From: Pseudofrankia sp. DC12 | Lineage (GTDB): Bacteria; Actinomycetota; Actinomycetes; Frankiales; Frankiaceae | Assembly (NCBI RefSeq): GCF_000966285.1 | Contig: NZ_KQ031391.1 | Location: forward strand, 2,701,208 to 2,765,207 | Direction of reading: 5' to 3' | Length of the DNA stretch: 64,000 nt | The notes under the pieces: generated by a model | What the model saw: only the letters and a program-made list of their open reading frames with translations | The model's database searches: none | What the model was told of the DNA's origin: nothing | Position numbers and translations under genes: made by a program | Shown: piece by piece, positions 39,901 to 47,680 of the stretch | Position numbering within the stretch: position 1 is the stretch's first letter | How the letters are laid out: every line of letters begins with the position of its first letter

Positions 39901-40112
39901 GCCGACCGGCCCCGGCCGGCCGGATGACGCGCCGCGGGCAGTGGCGGCACCGGGACGCGCACCGTGTCCGCCTCGGAACGCTGCACGATCGGCACCGTCG
40001 GCGAGGTGGGCCCGTCGACCGGCCGGCCGCTGGGCGTCCCGCGCGGCGAGACGCCCCGCCACTCCCGGCGCCGCGCGTTCTCCACCAGGTCCGGGCGGTC
40101 GGGCCCGCTCAC
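36924..40112 (-). CDS. TgpA-like membrane transglutaminase-fold protein, catalytic triad lost
   Basis: 1062 residues, last gene of a moxR-DUF58 operon. A Pro/Gly-rich leader (about 1-125) is followed by DUF3488 membrane helices (about 130-330, with a long Gly/Pro insertion), a periplasmic region, the transglutaminase core (about 600-710), one more helix and a DUF4129-like cytoplasmic tail. In the core the catalytic positions are replaced: GTSEQFA where GYCEQFA is usual (Cys to Ser), LAWAEV where HAWVEV is usual (His to Leu) and FFPTP where FDPTP is usual (Asp to Phe). The fold is kept (LPSRVVVGF, GWLPF). Start GTG 40112 overlaps the upstream stop in GTGA, a coupling signal. It probably acts as a scaffold of a MoxR-type complex, not as an enzyme. 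Confidence 0.85.
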   Translation of the reverse strand: MSGPDRPDLVENARRREWRGVSPRGTPSGRPVDGPTSPTVPIVQRSEADTVRVPVPPLPAARHPAGRGRSAREPAAEGGWGPEARGPEAPGPQAPGPEAHGPGSDAPAGRAGTGSGLLPRSRPAQPPAPAEPAGRRAAALLLVAALAAVDGWGLVRLFSAADLRLLVPVAAVAPVLLVMAASLGRRRAAPFALSALLWTAGFVLVAAALVTAGAGGPVARLAEVRTGVLAGPTRLLDVAVPAPADADLLVVPFLVTWLAAALGAELVVRTRTRLLPAGPALLGLLAATAAAVPGPGSNLAPAAALAALAGLLALARRPVAPMGTAGPGTVGRPGTGPRSVQTADGFALGPAAGGTTPGERSDGSAPAGPIRITLGPGRPSRPLAAARATGALAVVVVAAVAAGALLPAAFAAGGPVDPRAYRATPADQVDGLNPLSELAGWTARPDDNLFTIRLAGQSAGPVPLRLAVLSDFDGANWTSSAPYTRVGQTVTAARDQPSTGGAPVTQELTVAGLTGTLLPALDRPVQVGPSADAGLAADLADGLLLRTAPVTTGERFTVVSRPAPVRSVAQLAALTSGTAATADQDAEYLAVPANVPPVLRALARVAAGQGTGPFQQAALLQHYLATNFQFDPRVPPGHSLAHVEHFVADTRRGTSEQFATTFVLAARLLGLPSRVVVGFTPAAPAGSAAVTVTGRQALAWAEVRFDGAGWLPFFPTPSAVDAQGAALAGSTQGESAAQAALVDAAVRGPLAVPAAVNRPAAAAAAPSGRAGHLRGLVEWVAVGVGALAAGYLGIALGRPLARRRRRLSARHSPRERVVLAWEHAVDALLAVGVPVPASASPAEVVELGAQAVGGERADGRRAGAAGAGASMSALRGLAHLATLALFGPDDGAGRPEGTAGAVLVAGATVVPVPGSGPMPTHRHGPTHAAGRVPRGLAGFPVTTGQTGPAAGRPGPGALADGRRTGRLGLTSGRTGPLALPRDGSGGPTGSLASPAGPGGADSTMTGAPGWDGAAGRRSAGEARRLARTVEQAAWRSTPWRHRLTARLSPRAVLTGRPPLPRG

Positions 40113-41842
40113 ACGACACCGCCGCCGAAGTAGCCGGCGCGCGCGTTGGACCGCACCCCGGCGGCCCGGCCCCGGCTGCCGACCGGCCAGACCTCGGCCA
40201 GCCGTGCGGCGTCCGGGATGTCCACGACGCGCAGCCGCCCGGCCACGCTGGTACCGATCTCGCTGGGCCGGCCAATCAGGTCGAACCGCCCGAGCAGGGT
40301 CGCGGCGTCGGGCGCCGAGGAGGCGCGGCGCAGCCGGGGCCGGCCGGCCGGCGTCCGCCGGGAGCGGGCCCGGGCGGCCGCCAGGCTGCGGGCACCGACC
40401 CGCACGACCACCACCTGCCCGAAGCGGTGCACCACCGGCGCCACGGCCCGCAGCTGCCCGTCGTCGAAGCCGCCGGTGACCACGACCAGCGTGCCGACGC
40501 CGCCACGGCGCACGGTGCCGAGCACGTCGAGGGTGCCGGCAGGGTCCAGGTCGACCTCCGCGAGGTCGTCGAGCAGCGCGTAGGTCTCCGGCGCCCGGCC
40601 GCGGCCGGGCCGGCGCACCCCGGCGGTGGTGAGCAGCACGACGCCGAGCGACTCCTGGGCGCACCCGAGCAGCACCGACGCGGCGACGTCGACCGCCTCC
40701 TCGAACGTCTCCGCGCCGACCTCGCCGGGCGGGTAGGCCACCGGCCGGGTGTCGAGGACGACTGTCGACGCCGGCTCGCTCGGCTCGACGTGCTCGCGGA
40801 CCATCAGCACGCCGGTCCGGGCGCTGGACGGCCAGTGCACGAAACGCAGGTCCTCGCCGCTGACGTACTCGCGCAGCCCGTGGAAGATCACCCCGCCGGC
40901 GGCGCCGTCGGCCGTCCGCCCGTCCGGGTCACGGGCCGGGGCCGCCGGAGCCGCGCCCAGCGGGACGGCCCGGGGCCGGACCCGCAGGACGTCGGCCGCC
41001 GCGAGCCAGCTGGCGGAGCTGACCAGGCCGAACGGGTCGGACCGGCGGACCAGCACCGGCCCGAAACCGATCATCCCGCGGCGCTGGGTGTCCAGCGGCA
41101 GCTCCAGGGACCGGCTGCTCGCGCCGCCGAGCCGGCGGACATCCACGACGATCGTCCCGCCGGCCCGGGCCCACCGGCGCCGGTCGGCGCCGCTGGTGGG
41201 ACTGGCCTCCTCGATGGATGCCTCAGCGGCCGGTCCCGCGGCTCCTCGCACGGCGGCACCCCGCCCGGCGGGCGAAGTCTGGCCTGCGCGCGCCCCGGCC
41301 CCCGCCCAGCGGGCGTCCCGGACCTCGCCGGCCGTCGCGAGGGCGCGCCGACGCCGGCGGCCAGGCGCCGGGGGGAGGCCGCGTGCGCCGTGGCTCCAGA
41401 GGATCTCCACCCGGACGCGCGGCGACGGCCGCCGGTGCGGGTTGTGCAGCTCGACGACGAGCGCGGCCGGCTCGCCCCGGGGCACCCCACCGGGCCTGAC
41501 CCGCAACGTGGCCCGCAGGCGGGGCCGGCGGGCCACCGCCAGACCGGCGAGCAGCAGTGCGCTGAGCGCCGCCGCGGCCAGCGCTGCGAGCTCGGCGTAG
41601 CGGAGCACGAAGGCACCCGCCGCCAGCACCACGCCGGTGGCGAGCACCCCGACGCCCAGCGGCGTGATCCGGGTGACCACGACCGGCCGCTGCTCGGGCG
41701 TCTCCTGCGCGGCCGCCGCCGGGCCCCCGGCCGCCAGGCCGGCCGAGATCAGCGCGGTCCCCGCATCGCCGGCTGACGACGTCTCGTCCGTCGCCTCCGC
41801 GCCTCGGGCCTTCTCGCTCGCGTCACTTGTTCCCGCGCGCAC
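40109..41842 (-). CDS. DUF58 (vWA-like) protein of the MoxR operon
   Basis: 577 residues. Two membrane helices sit near residues 60-105 (TRITPLGVGVLATGVVLAAG and LAALAAAALSALLLAGLAVA). The DUF58 signature comes at about 290-330: GLREYVSGEDLRFVHWPSSA and RTGVLMVREHV. A vWA-like remainder follows (STVVLDTRPVAY near 340; GGVGTLVVVTGGFDDGQLRA near 450). DUF58 proteins associate with MoxR ATPases and are thought to bind metal or client proteins. The start is GTG 41842, three bases after the moxR stop; the 3' end overlaps the transglutaminase gene by four bases. This gene order (moxR, DUF58, tgpA-like) is conserved widely. A long Ala/Gly/Arg-rich insertion near 180-220 is unusual in length. Confidence 0.9.
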   Translation of the reverse strand: MRAGTSDASEKARGAEATDETSSAGDAGTALISAGLAAGGPAAAAQETPEQRPVVVTRITPLGVGVLATGVVLAAGAFVLRYAELAALAAAALSALLLAGLAVARRPRLRATLRVRPGGVPRGEPAALVVELHNPHRRPSPRVRVEILWSHGARGLPPAPGRRRRRALATAGEVRDARWAGAGARAGQTSPAGRGAAVRGAAGPAAEASIEEASPTSGADRRRWARAGGTIVVDVRRLGGASSRSLELPLDTQRRGMIGFGPVLVRRSDPFGLVSSASWLAAADVLRVRPRAVPLGAAPAAPARDPDGRTADGAAGGVIFHGLREYVSGEDLRFVHWPSSARTGVLMVREHVEPSEPASTVVLDTRPVAYPPGEVGAETFEEAVDVAASVLLGCAQESLGVVLLTTAGVRRPGRGRAPETYALLDDLAEVDLDPAGTLDVLGTVRRGGVGTLVVVTGGFDDGQLRAVAPVVHRFGQVVVVRVGARSLAAARARSRRTPAGRPRLRRASSAPDAATLLGRFDLIGRPSEIGTSVAGRLRVVDIPDAARLAEVWPVGSRGRAAGVRSNARAGYFGGGVV

Positions 41843-41845
41843 CGG

Positions 41846-42811
41846 TCACACGCCGACGAGGCGGCGAGGTGAGGGGACCGCCCGCAGCACCTCGGCGACG
41901 ACGTCCTCGGCGGTCACCCGCTTCAGCTCGGTCTCCGGGCTGAGCACCAGCCGGTGGGCGAGCACCGGGGCGGCGAGCGCCTTCACGTCGTCCGGGGTGG
42001 CGAACTCCCGGCCGGTGGAGGCGGCCCGCACCTGGACCGCCCGCAGCAGCGCGATGCTGCCGCGCGGGCTCCCGCCGAGACGCAGCACGTCCGGGATTCG
42101 CCGCGTCGAGGCGACCAGATCGACGATGTAGCGCCGCAGTGCCGGGGCAACGTGCACCGACAGCGTCCGTTCGCTGTGGGCGATGACGTCCTCGGCCCGC
42201 ATCACCGGGGCCAGGTCCTCGACCCGGCGGCCCACCTGCCGGCCCTCCAGGATCTCCAGCTCGGCCTCCGTGCTCGGGTAGCCGAGGCGCAGCCGCATGA
42301 GGAAGCGGTCCACCTGGGCCTCCGGGAGCGCGTACGTGCCGTCCATGTCGACCGGGTTCTGGGTCGCGACGACCATGAACGGCAGCGGCACCGGATAGCG
42401 GGTGCCGTCGACCGTCACGTACCGCTCCTCCATCACCTCCAGCAGCGCGGACTGGGTCTTCGGGGACGCCCGGTTGATCTCGTCGCCGATGACGAGGTTC
42501 GCGAAGACGGGGCCCGGACGGAAGCCGAACTCACCGAGGCGCTGGTTGTAGACCGTGGTGCCGGTGATGTCGGAGGGCAGCAGGTCCGGGGTGAACTGGA
42601 TGCGGTGGGAGCTCGCGTTGACCGACGCGGCGAGGCTGCGGGCCAGCGTCGTCTTGCCCAGGCCGGGCACGTCCTCGACGAGCAGGTGGCCCTCCGCGAA
42701 CAGGCAGATGACCGCGAGCTCGATCGCCTCCCGCTTGCCGCGGATCACCCGCTCGACGTTCGCGACCACGTCGGCGAAGGCCGTCGCGAACGTGTCCAGC
42801 GCGGCGCTCAT
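41846..42811 (-). CDS. moxR: MoxR-family AAA+ ATPase
   Basis: A 321-residue chaperone-type ATPase. Walker A is EDVPGLGKTTLARSLA (about 46-61), Walker B is NLVIGDEINRASPKTQSALL (about 108-127), sensor 1 is VVATQNPVDMDGTY and the arginine-finger region is ALPEAQVDRFLMRL. The C-terminal lid (VSVHVAPALRRYIVDLVAST) is complete. MoxR proteins help fold or insert metal cofactors into membrane or periplasmic complexes together with DUF58/vWA partners, here the next gene (three bases apart). ATG 42811. It is the first gene of the leftward operon; a divergent envelope protein starts 408 bp away. Confidence 0.93.
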   Translation of the reverse strand: MSAALDTFATAFADVVANVERVIRGKREAIELAVICLFAEGHLLVEDVPGLGKTTLARSLAASVNASSHRIQFTPDLLPSDITGTTVYNQRLGEFGFRPGPVFANLVIGDEINRASPKTQSALLEVMEERYVTVDGTRYPVPLPFMVVATQNPVDMDGTYALPEAQVDRFLMRLRLGYPSTEAELEILEGRQVGRRVEDLAPVMRAEDVIAHSERTLSVHVAPALRRYIVDLVASTRRIPDVLRLGGSPRGSIALLRAVQVRAASTGREFATPDDVKALAAPVLAHRLVLSPETELKRVTAEDVVAEVLRAVPSPRRLVGV

Positions 42812-43219
42812 CGCGCGCCGGCCCGGGTGGCGCTGGGGATCGTCACGTCCGGTCTCCTCCGTGGACTACGGGAGCGGTCTCGGCTGCCGAAGGCCACGGC
42901 GCCCGGCTGCGGCGCGCGGCTCCGCGGCGAGTGGCGGGCGGGTCACGCCGTCCGAGGGGGACGGCAGGCGCGACCCGCCCGCACGGGTGGCGGGGGGAGC
43001 CACCCGGAACCTTCCCGGTGTGCGCGCCCGCAAGGTCTCCCCGCGGCCCGAGCCGGTTCGCTCAGTTCAGACGAGGGACCTCCGCCGTTCGTTGTCCCGG
43101 AACCCGAGAAAGTTGGCCGCTCGGTGATTTCGGGTGATTCCCTGCCAGCCGGGCCAACGACGCATTTCTGGCTCTGATCGGGTCGCAACCCGTCAGACAG
43201 GCCGGCCGTCACACGTGCC
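42812..43219. other. Divergent promoter interval
   Basis: 408 bp between the moxR start and the GTG of the propeller/GYWL protein, expected to hold both promoters. The stretch from 43070 to 43190 is less GC-rich. No reading frame with support and no clear repeat. Confidence 0.4.
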
Positions 43220-46147
43220 GTGACCCGCACACCGCGAAGCGGACCGACTCCGCCCAGTCCGGCCGGCCCCGCCGGAACACCCGGATCCATCGGGCTGGCC
43301 GGACTTGACGCGCTCGCGGGTCCGGCCGCGGCCGACAGCCATGACGAGCTCACCGGGCCGAGCGGACCTCCGGACGAGCCCGCGCCGTCGGGCCGGGCCC
43401 GGCGGGTGACGTCGATCGTCGCGGCGCTCGCGCTCGTCGCGGTCGGTGGCGCGGCCGCGCTCGGCCGCGGCTCCCACCCGGTGGCGCTGGCGCTGTCCGA
43501 CGGTGGCGGCTGGCTGGCGAGCGAGCGGCTCGGCCTGCTGTTCCACGTCAACGGGCCGTCCGGACAGGCCGACGCCGCGGTGGCGCTCCCGGGCGCGGCC
43601 GGGCACCCGCTGACCGTGCTGACCGGCTTCGCGCGGCCCGCCGGGGCGACTCCCACCGACGCGGGACCATCCCAGCCGGCGGGGTCCCGTCGGCCGACGT
43701 CCACCGCTCCGGCTGCCCCGTCGTCCACCGCCGCGGCGGCACCGACAGCCACCGCGGCGGCGGACCTCGGCGTCGGCTGGCCGTCGGACCAGGCCGAGGC
43801 GGTGATCGTCGTGGACGACCTCGCGGGCACCGTCTGGCTGGTCGACCCGTCGCTGCTGACGATCAGCGCCTCGGTCGCGCTGCCGCCGGGGGGCGTCGTG
43901 CTCGCCGCGGCCGGGGTCGCCTACGCCGTCGACGCCGCCTCGGGCCGGGTGATCCGCCTCGACCCGCGCACGCTGGCCCAACTCGGCGCGCCGATCACCT
44001 TCCCGGCCGGGCTGGGAACGGTGGCCCAGACGCCGGACGGGACGCTGTGGGTGCCGGTGCCGAGCGCCGGCACCGTCGTCCCGATCCGGGCCGGAGTTCC
44101 GGGGACGCCGGTGCCGGCGGCTCCGGCCGGCGACCGGATCGACGTCACGACCGTCGCCGGGTCCGCCGTCGTCGTCGACCAGACCGCCGGCACGGTCGCC
44201 GGCCTGACGGCGGACCACGCGGAACCGGCCATCCGGCTGCCAGTCGCGCCGCCCCAGTCGGCGGCCGCAGGCGCCGACGACCGACTGGTCCTTCCGACCA
44301 GTACCGACGGTCACGTGCTCCCGCTCGCCGAGCCGGCGAACGGCGAACTGCTTCTCGCGGACCTCGCCACCGGCCGGGTGAGCTCGACGACGCTGCCCGC
44401 TCTCGGCGCGGCGGACGTCGACGTGTCCGCCCTGGCGGCCGCCACGGGCACCGGCACGGGCCCGGGCCACCAGGTCGGCGCGCCGCTCTCCCACGACGGC
44501 CAGGTCTACGTGCCCGACTCCACGGCCGGGGTCGTCTGGGACTTCGACCCGACCACCGCGCGCTTCGCCGCGCCGGTGCCGGTCGCGCCCATCGGCACCC
44601 CGTCGCGGATCAGCCTGGACGTCCAGAACGGCCAGCTGTGGATCAATGACGAGACCGGCCCCACCGTCGTCCTGGTCGACGGCGCCAGCCGGCGGACCCT
44701 CCTGAAGTTCGGCGCGGCGCTGCCCGGCGGCACCCGCACTGACACACCGCGCCCGCTGCCTCCCGGCCCCACGCCGACGGCCAGCCTGCCGTCGTCCCAG
44801 GCCAGCGGCCCAGGCACGGGCGGCCGGCCGGGCCTGATCTGGCCCGGCTGGACTCCGCCCGGCACCCGCGACACCCGCGGCGACAGCGGCGACAGAACAG
44901 ACGGGACGGACCGGGGCACCGGTCGGCGGAACGGCGGACAGACCGGGTCCGGAAACGGCCGGGGCGGCGGCCAGCCGGGTGGGCGGACCGACAGCCAGCC
45001 GACCGATAGCCAGCCGCCGGGCTCCGGCCAGCCCGAACCGCCGGCGAGCAACACCGCCGCCCCGCCTCAGCCCGAGCCGACCGCCGGCGAACAGCCGTCC
45101 GGCCAGCCAACCGGCTCCGGCGGTCCGGGCGGCGGGCAGACCGGTGGCACCAGCCGGACCGGTGGAGGCGGCCGCGTCGGTACCGGCGGCTCGGAGGCCG
45201 CGTCCGGTTCCGGTACCGAAGGCCCGTCCCCGGGCCAGGCCGGCGCCGGGACGCCCGGGTCCGCCGGCCCGCCGCAGGCCGAACCGACGACGGCGCCCGC
45301 GCCAACCGGCCCGCCCAGCGGCTCGGCTGGCGCACCCGGCCGCCCGACCGCTCCCGCGACCCCGACCACGTCTCCCGGCCGGGCGCCGACGCCACCAGAC
45401 CAGGGCTCACCAAGGCCACCTGGGTTCTGGCTGCTCACCGCCGACGGCTCGGTCCTCGCCCGCGGCACGGCGGAGGCGGTCGCCACCGGCGCCGCCGGCC
45501 CAGGCGCGGTCGCGATCGCGCCGACCGCGACCGGCCACGGCTACTGGCTGGTCGACGCGGCCGGCGCCGGCCGCCCGGTCGGCGACGCGCCCGCCGTGCC
45601 GGCCGTCTCCGCGGGTGGCACGGTCGTGGCGGCGGCGGCAGGCCCGACCGGAGGCGGGTACTGGACCGTCACGGCCGCCGGCACCGTCGTCCCGCACGGC
45701 ACGCTGGCCGGCTACGGGTCGCTGCGCACCGCGCCCGCGGCACCGGTCGTCGCCCTGGCCGCCACCCCGACCGGTGGTGGCTACTGGCTCCTCGACGCCG
45801 CCGGCGGCGTCTACCCGTTCGGCGACGCCGGGACGATCGCCCCCGGCGCGCAGCCCACCGGCCAGGCGACCGGGCCGCAGCGCCTCGTCGGCATCACGGC
45901 GTCACCGACCGGGTCCGGCTACTGGACGGTCACCGCGGCCGGAGTCGTCGGCGCGCACGGCACTGCCGGCGGCTACGGTTCGGCGGCCGGGTCAAGCACC
46001 GTCGTCGGCATCGCGGCCACCCCCAGCGGCCGCGGCTACTGGCTTATCGACGCCGACGGCGGCGCCCGTGCCTTCGGCGACGCCGTCACCATCGGGACGG
46101 CCGCCCCTGCGGGCACCCGGACCATCGCGGTCGCGGCGGCACCGTGA
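43220..46147 (+). CDS. Membrane-anchored beta-propeller / Pro-rich / GYWL-repeat envelope protein
   Basis: 975 residues. A Pro-rich cytoplasmic leader and one signal-anchor helix (about 62-82, VTSIVAALALVAVGGAAALG) are followed by a YncE-like propeller (about 90-500; blades such as GTVWLVDPS, GRVIRLDP, VVWDFDPT and LWINDETG). A 230-residue Pro/Gly/Thr/Ser/Gln linker comes next. The C-terminal 250 residues contain about seven GYW(L/T)(V/L)-type repeats (GHGYWLVDAAG, GGYWTVTAAG, GGYWLLDAAGGVYPFGDAG), a motif common in actinobacterial cell-surface proteins. It is likely exported and wall-spanning; binding partner unknown. GTG 43220 is the first start, without a strong ribosome site, so the true start may differ by some codons. 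Confidence 0.72.
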   Translation: MTRTPRSGPTPPSPAGPAGTPGSIGLAGLDALAGPAAADSHDELTGPSGPPDEPAPSGRARRVTSIVAALALVAVGGAAALGRGSHPVALALSDGGGWLASERLGLLFHVNGPSGQADAAVALPGAAGHPLTVLTGFARPAGATPTDAGPSQPAGSRRPTSTAPAAPSSTAAAAPTATAAADLGVGWPSDQAEAVIVVDDLAGTVWLVDPSLLTISASVALPPGGVVLAAAGVAYAVDAASGRVIRLDPRTLAQLGAPITFPAGLGTVAQTPDGTLWVPVPSAGTVVPIRAGVPGTPVPAAPAGDRIDVTTVAGSAVVVDQTAGTVAGLTADHAEPAIRLPVAPPQSAAAGADDRLVLPTSTDGHVLPLAEPANGELLLADLATGRVSSTTLPALGAADVDVSALAAATGTGTGPGHQVGAPLSHDGQVYVPDSTAGVVWDFDPTTARFAAPVPVAPIGTPSRISLDVQNGQLWINDETGPTVVLVDGASRRTLLKFGAALPGGTRTDTPRPLPPGPTPTASLPSSQASGPGTGGRPGLIWPGWTPPGTRDTRGDSGDRTDGTDRGTGRRNGGQTGSGNGRGGGQPGGRTDSQPTDSQPPGSGQPEPPASNTAAPPQPEPTAGEQPSGQPTGSGGPGGGQTGGTSRTGGGGRVGTGGSEAASGSGTEGPSPGQAGAGTPGSAGPPQAEPTTAPAPTGPPSGSAGAPGRPTAPATPTTSPGRAPTPPDQGSPRPPGFWLLTADGSVLARGTAEAVATGAAGPGAVAIAPTATGHGYWLVDAAGAGRPVGDAPAVPAVSAGGTVVAAAAGPTGGGYWTVTAAGTVVPHGTLAGYGSLRTAPAAPVVALAATPTGGGYWLLDAAGGVYPFGDAGTIAPGAQPTGQATGPQRLVGITASPTGSGYWTVTAAGVVGAHGTAGGYGSAAGSSTVVGIAATPSGRGYWLIDADGGARAFGDAVTIGTAAPAGTRTIAVAAAP

Positions 46148-46320
46148 CCGGCCCAGGGGGCCACAAGGCCGGGCGGCGACGGGCCACCCTGGCCTGGCTC
46201 GCCGGTGCCACGGCCGTCAGCATGGGGACATTCCCGCCGTACTTGCGCCGCCACGGGCGTACCCTCAGCGCTCCCGGGGGCCGCCGGTCCGGCGGACCGG
46301 GCATCAGGTCGGAGGCCGTC

Positions 46321-47043
46321 ATGCCGTCAACCAGCCCACGGACCCGCACCCCCGCCTCCCCGCGCCCGGCCGCGCCGACGGCGGGGTCCCGGCCGCCCCA
46401 GCGCAGGGGTGCGCGCGCCGCCCTGCCCGTGCTGGCGCTCGTCGCCGCCGTCCTCGCCGGCTGCTCCAGCGGCGGCACACCGGTGCCCACGACGCCCGCC
46501 ACGTCAAGCGGAGCCCCGACGGCGACGCCCAGCCAGGTCGCCACGCCGCAGCCGAGCCCCAGCGAGGCGCAGGCGCCGAGCGCGCCCGCGTGGCCCAGCG
46601 GGCCGACCTCCAGGATCCGGTCGACGACGCCGCCGCCCGAACTGGTCAATGTGACCGCCGGTCACGACGTCGTGAACGAACTCAGCTTCGACCGGGTGGT
46701 GTTCGAGTTCACCGGCGGGCTGCCGGGCTACACCGCGCAGTACGTCAACCAGGTGCTCACGCCAGGCCAGGGCACCGCGATGGCGCTCGCCGGGCAGGCG
46801 TTCTTCCAGATCGTGCTGACCCCCGCGGCCGCGCACGACGCTTCCGGCCAGCCGACCGTGACGAGCCCGATCGACGGCGGCGGCCTACCCGCGATTCGCC
46901 AGATCGCGCTGGCCGGTGACTTCGAGGGCTACGTCCACTTCGGCATCGGCCTGTCGGGTGTCGCCGGCTACCGCGTGACCGAGCTGGCCAAGCCCGACCG
47001 GCTGGTCTTCGACTTCGCCGCCCAGGCCACCGGCGCTCCCTGA
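46321..47043 (+). CDS. AMIN-like domain lipoprotein
   Basis: 240 residues. A twin-Arg-containing basic start (RTRTPASPRP...RRGARAALP) and a hydrophobic core lead to the lipobox LAGC (LVAAVLAGCSS, Cys near residue 46), so it is a lipid-anchored exported protein. A Thr/Ser/Pro spacer follows, then a single beta-rich domain of about 130 residues (DRVVFEFTGGLPGYTAQYV, GTAMALAGQAFFQIVLTPA, PDRLVFDF at the end) typical of AMIN-like domains in actinobacterial lipoproteins. These are thought to bind peptidoglycan or partner proteins. The ATG at 46321 has GGAGG five bases before it; an in-frame start at 46144 overlaps the upstream gene and lacks a site. Probably co-transcribed with the propeller protein. 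Confidence 0.85.
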   Translation: MPSTSPRTRTPASPRPAAPTAGSRPPQRRGARAALPVLALVAAVLAGCSSGGTPVPTTPATSSGAPTATPSQVATPQPSPSEAQAPSAPAWPSGPTSRIRSTTPPPELVNVTAGHDVVNELSFDRVVFEFTGGLPGYTAQYVNQVLTPGQGTAMALAGQAFFQIVLTPAAAHDASGQPTVTSPIDGGGLPAIRQIALAGDFEGYVHFGIGLSGVAGYRVTELAKPDRLVFDFAAQATGAP

Positions 47044-47081
47044 CCGCGCGCCGCACGGGGCCATGTGGCTAGGGTCGTGCG

Positions 47082-47474
47082 GTGAAGCTCGCACAGGTGA
47101 TGGTGCTCGTCGACGAGTACGACCCCGCGATCGTCTTCTTCACCGAGGTACTCGGTTTCGAGCTGGTCGAGGACTCGCCGGCGACGACGAGCGACGGGCG
47201 GCCGAAGCGGTGGGTGGTGGTCCGCCCACCGGGCGCCGAGACCTCGGTCCTGCTCGCTCGTGCCGACGGGCCGACGCAGTCGGCCGCCGTCGGTAACCAG
47301 GCCGCCGGGCGGGTCGGGTTCTTTCTGCACGTCGACGACTTCGAGGCGAGCTACCGACGCCTGCGCGCCGCGGACGTCACCTTCCTCGGCGAGCCGCGGG
47401 ACGAGCCGTACGGCCGGGTCGTGGTGTTCTTCGACCTCGCCGGCAACCGCTGGGACATGATCCAACCCGCCTGA
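47082..47474 (+). CDS. VOC-superfamily (glyoxalase-like) protein
   Basis: A 130-residue vicinal-oxygen-chelate fold protein with the two beta-alpha-beta-beta-beta halves: VMVLVDEYDPAIVFFTEVLGFELVE and GRVGFFLHVDDFEASYRRL, ending VVVFFDLAGNRWDMIQPA. Metal ligands are not complete in the usual positions (the first strand offers no His), so it may be a binding or resistance-type member instead of a classic glyoxalase I. It follows the lipoprotein gene by 38 bp in the same direction. The start is GTG 47082. The substrate is unknown. Confidence 0.85.
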   Translation: MKLAQVMVLVDEYDPAIVFFTEVLGFELVEDSPATTSDGRPKRWVVVRPPGAETSVLLARADGPTQSAAVGNQAAGRVGFFLHVDDFEASYRRLRAADVTFLGEPRDEPYGRVVVFFDLAGNRWDMIQPA

Positions 47475-47680
47475 CCTGAAGCCTGGTGCCTCGCGGCCAC
47501 CGGCGGACGACACGAGTCGTTGGATACAGAGCGTGGCCGGCAGGAGCGTCGCGGCGAGTCGGTGTCAGGGGTTGTCGGACCTGTCAGGTATACGACAGAC
47601 GACAACCAAACAGTCGCCTGGAGCGTCCTCAGACTTGGGACGCGCGGCCGTCCGGCACAGCTCTGGTCATCGGGGGGGAC

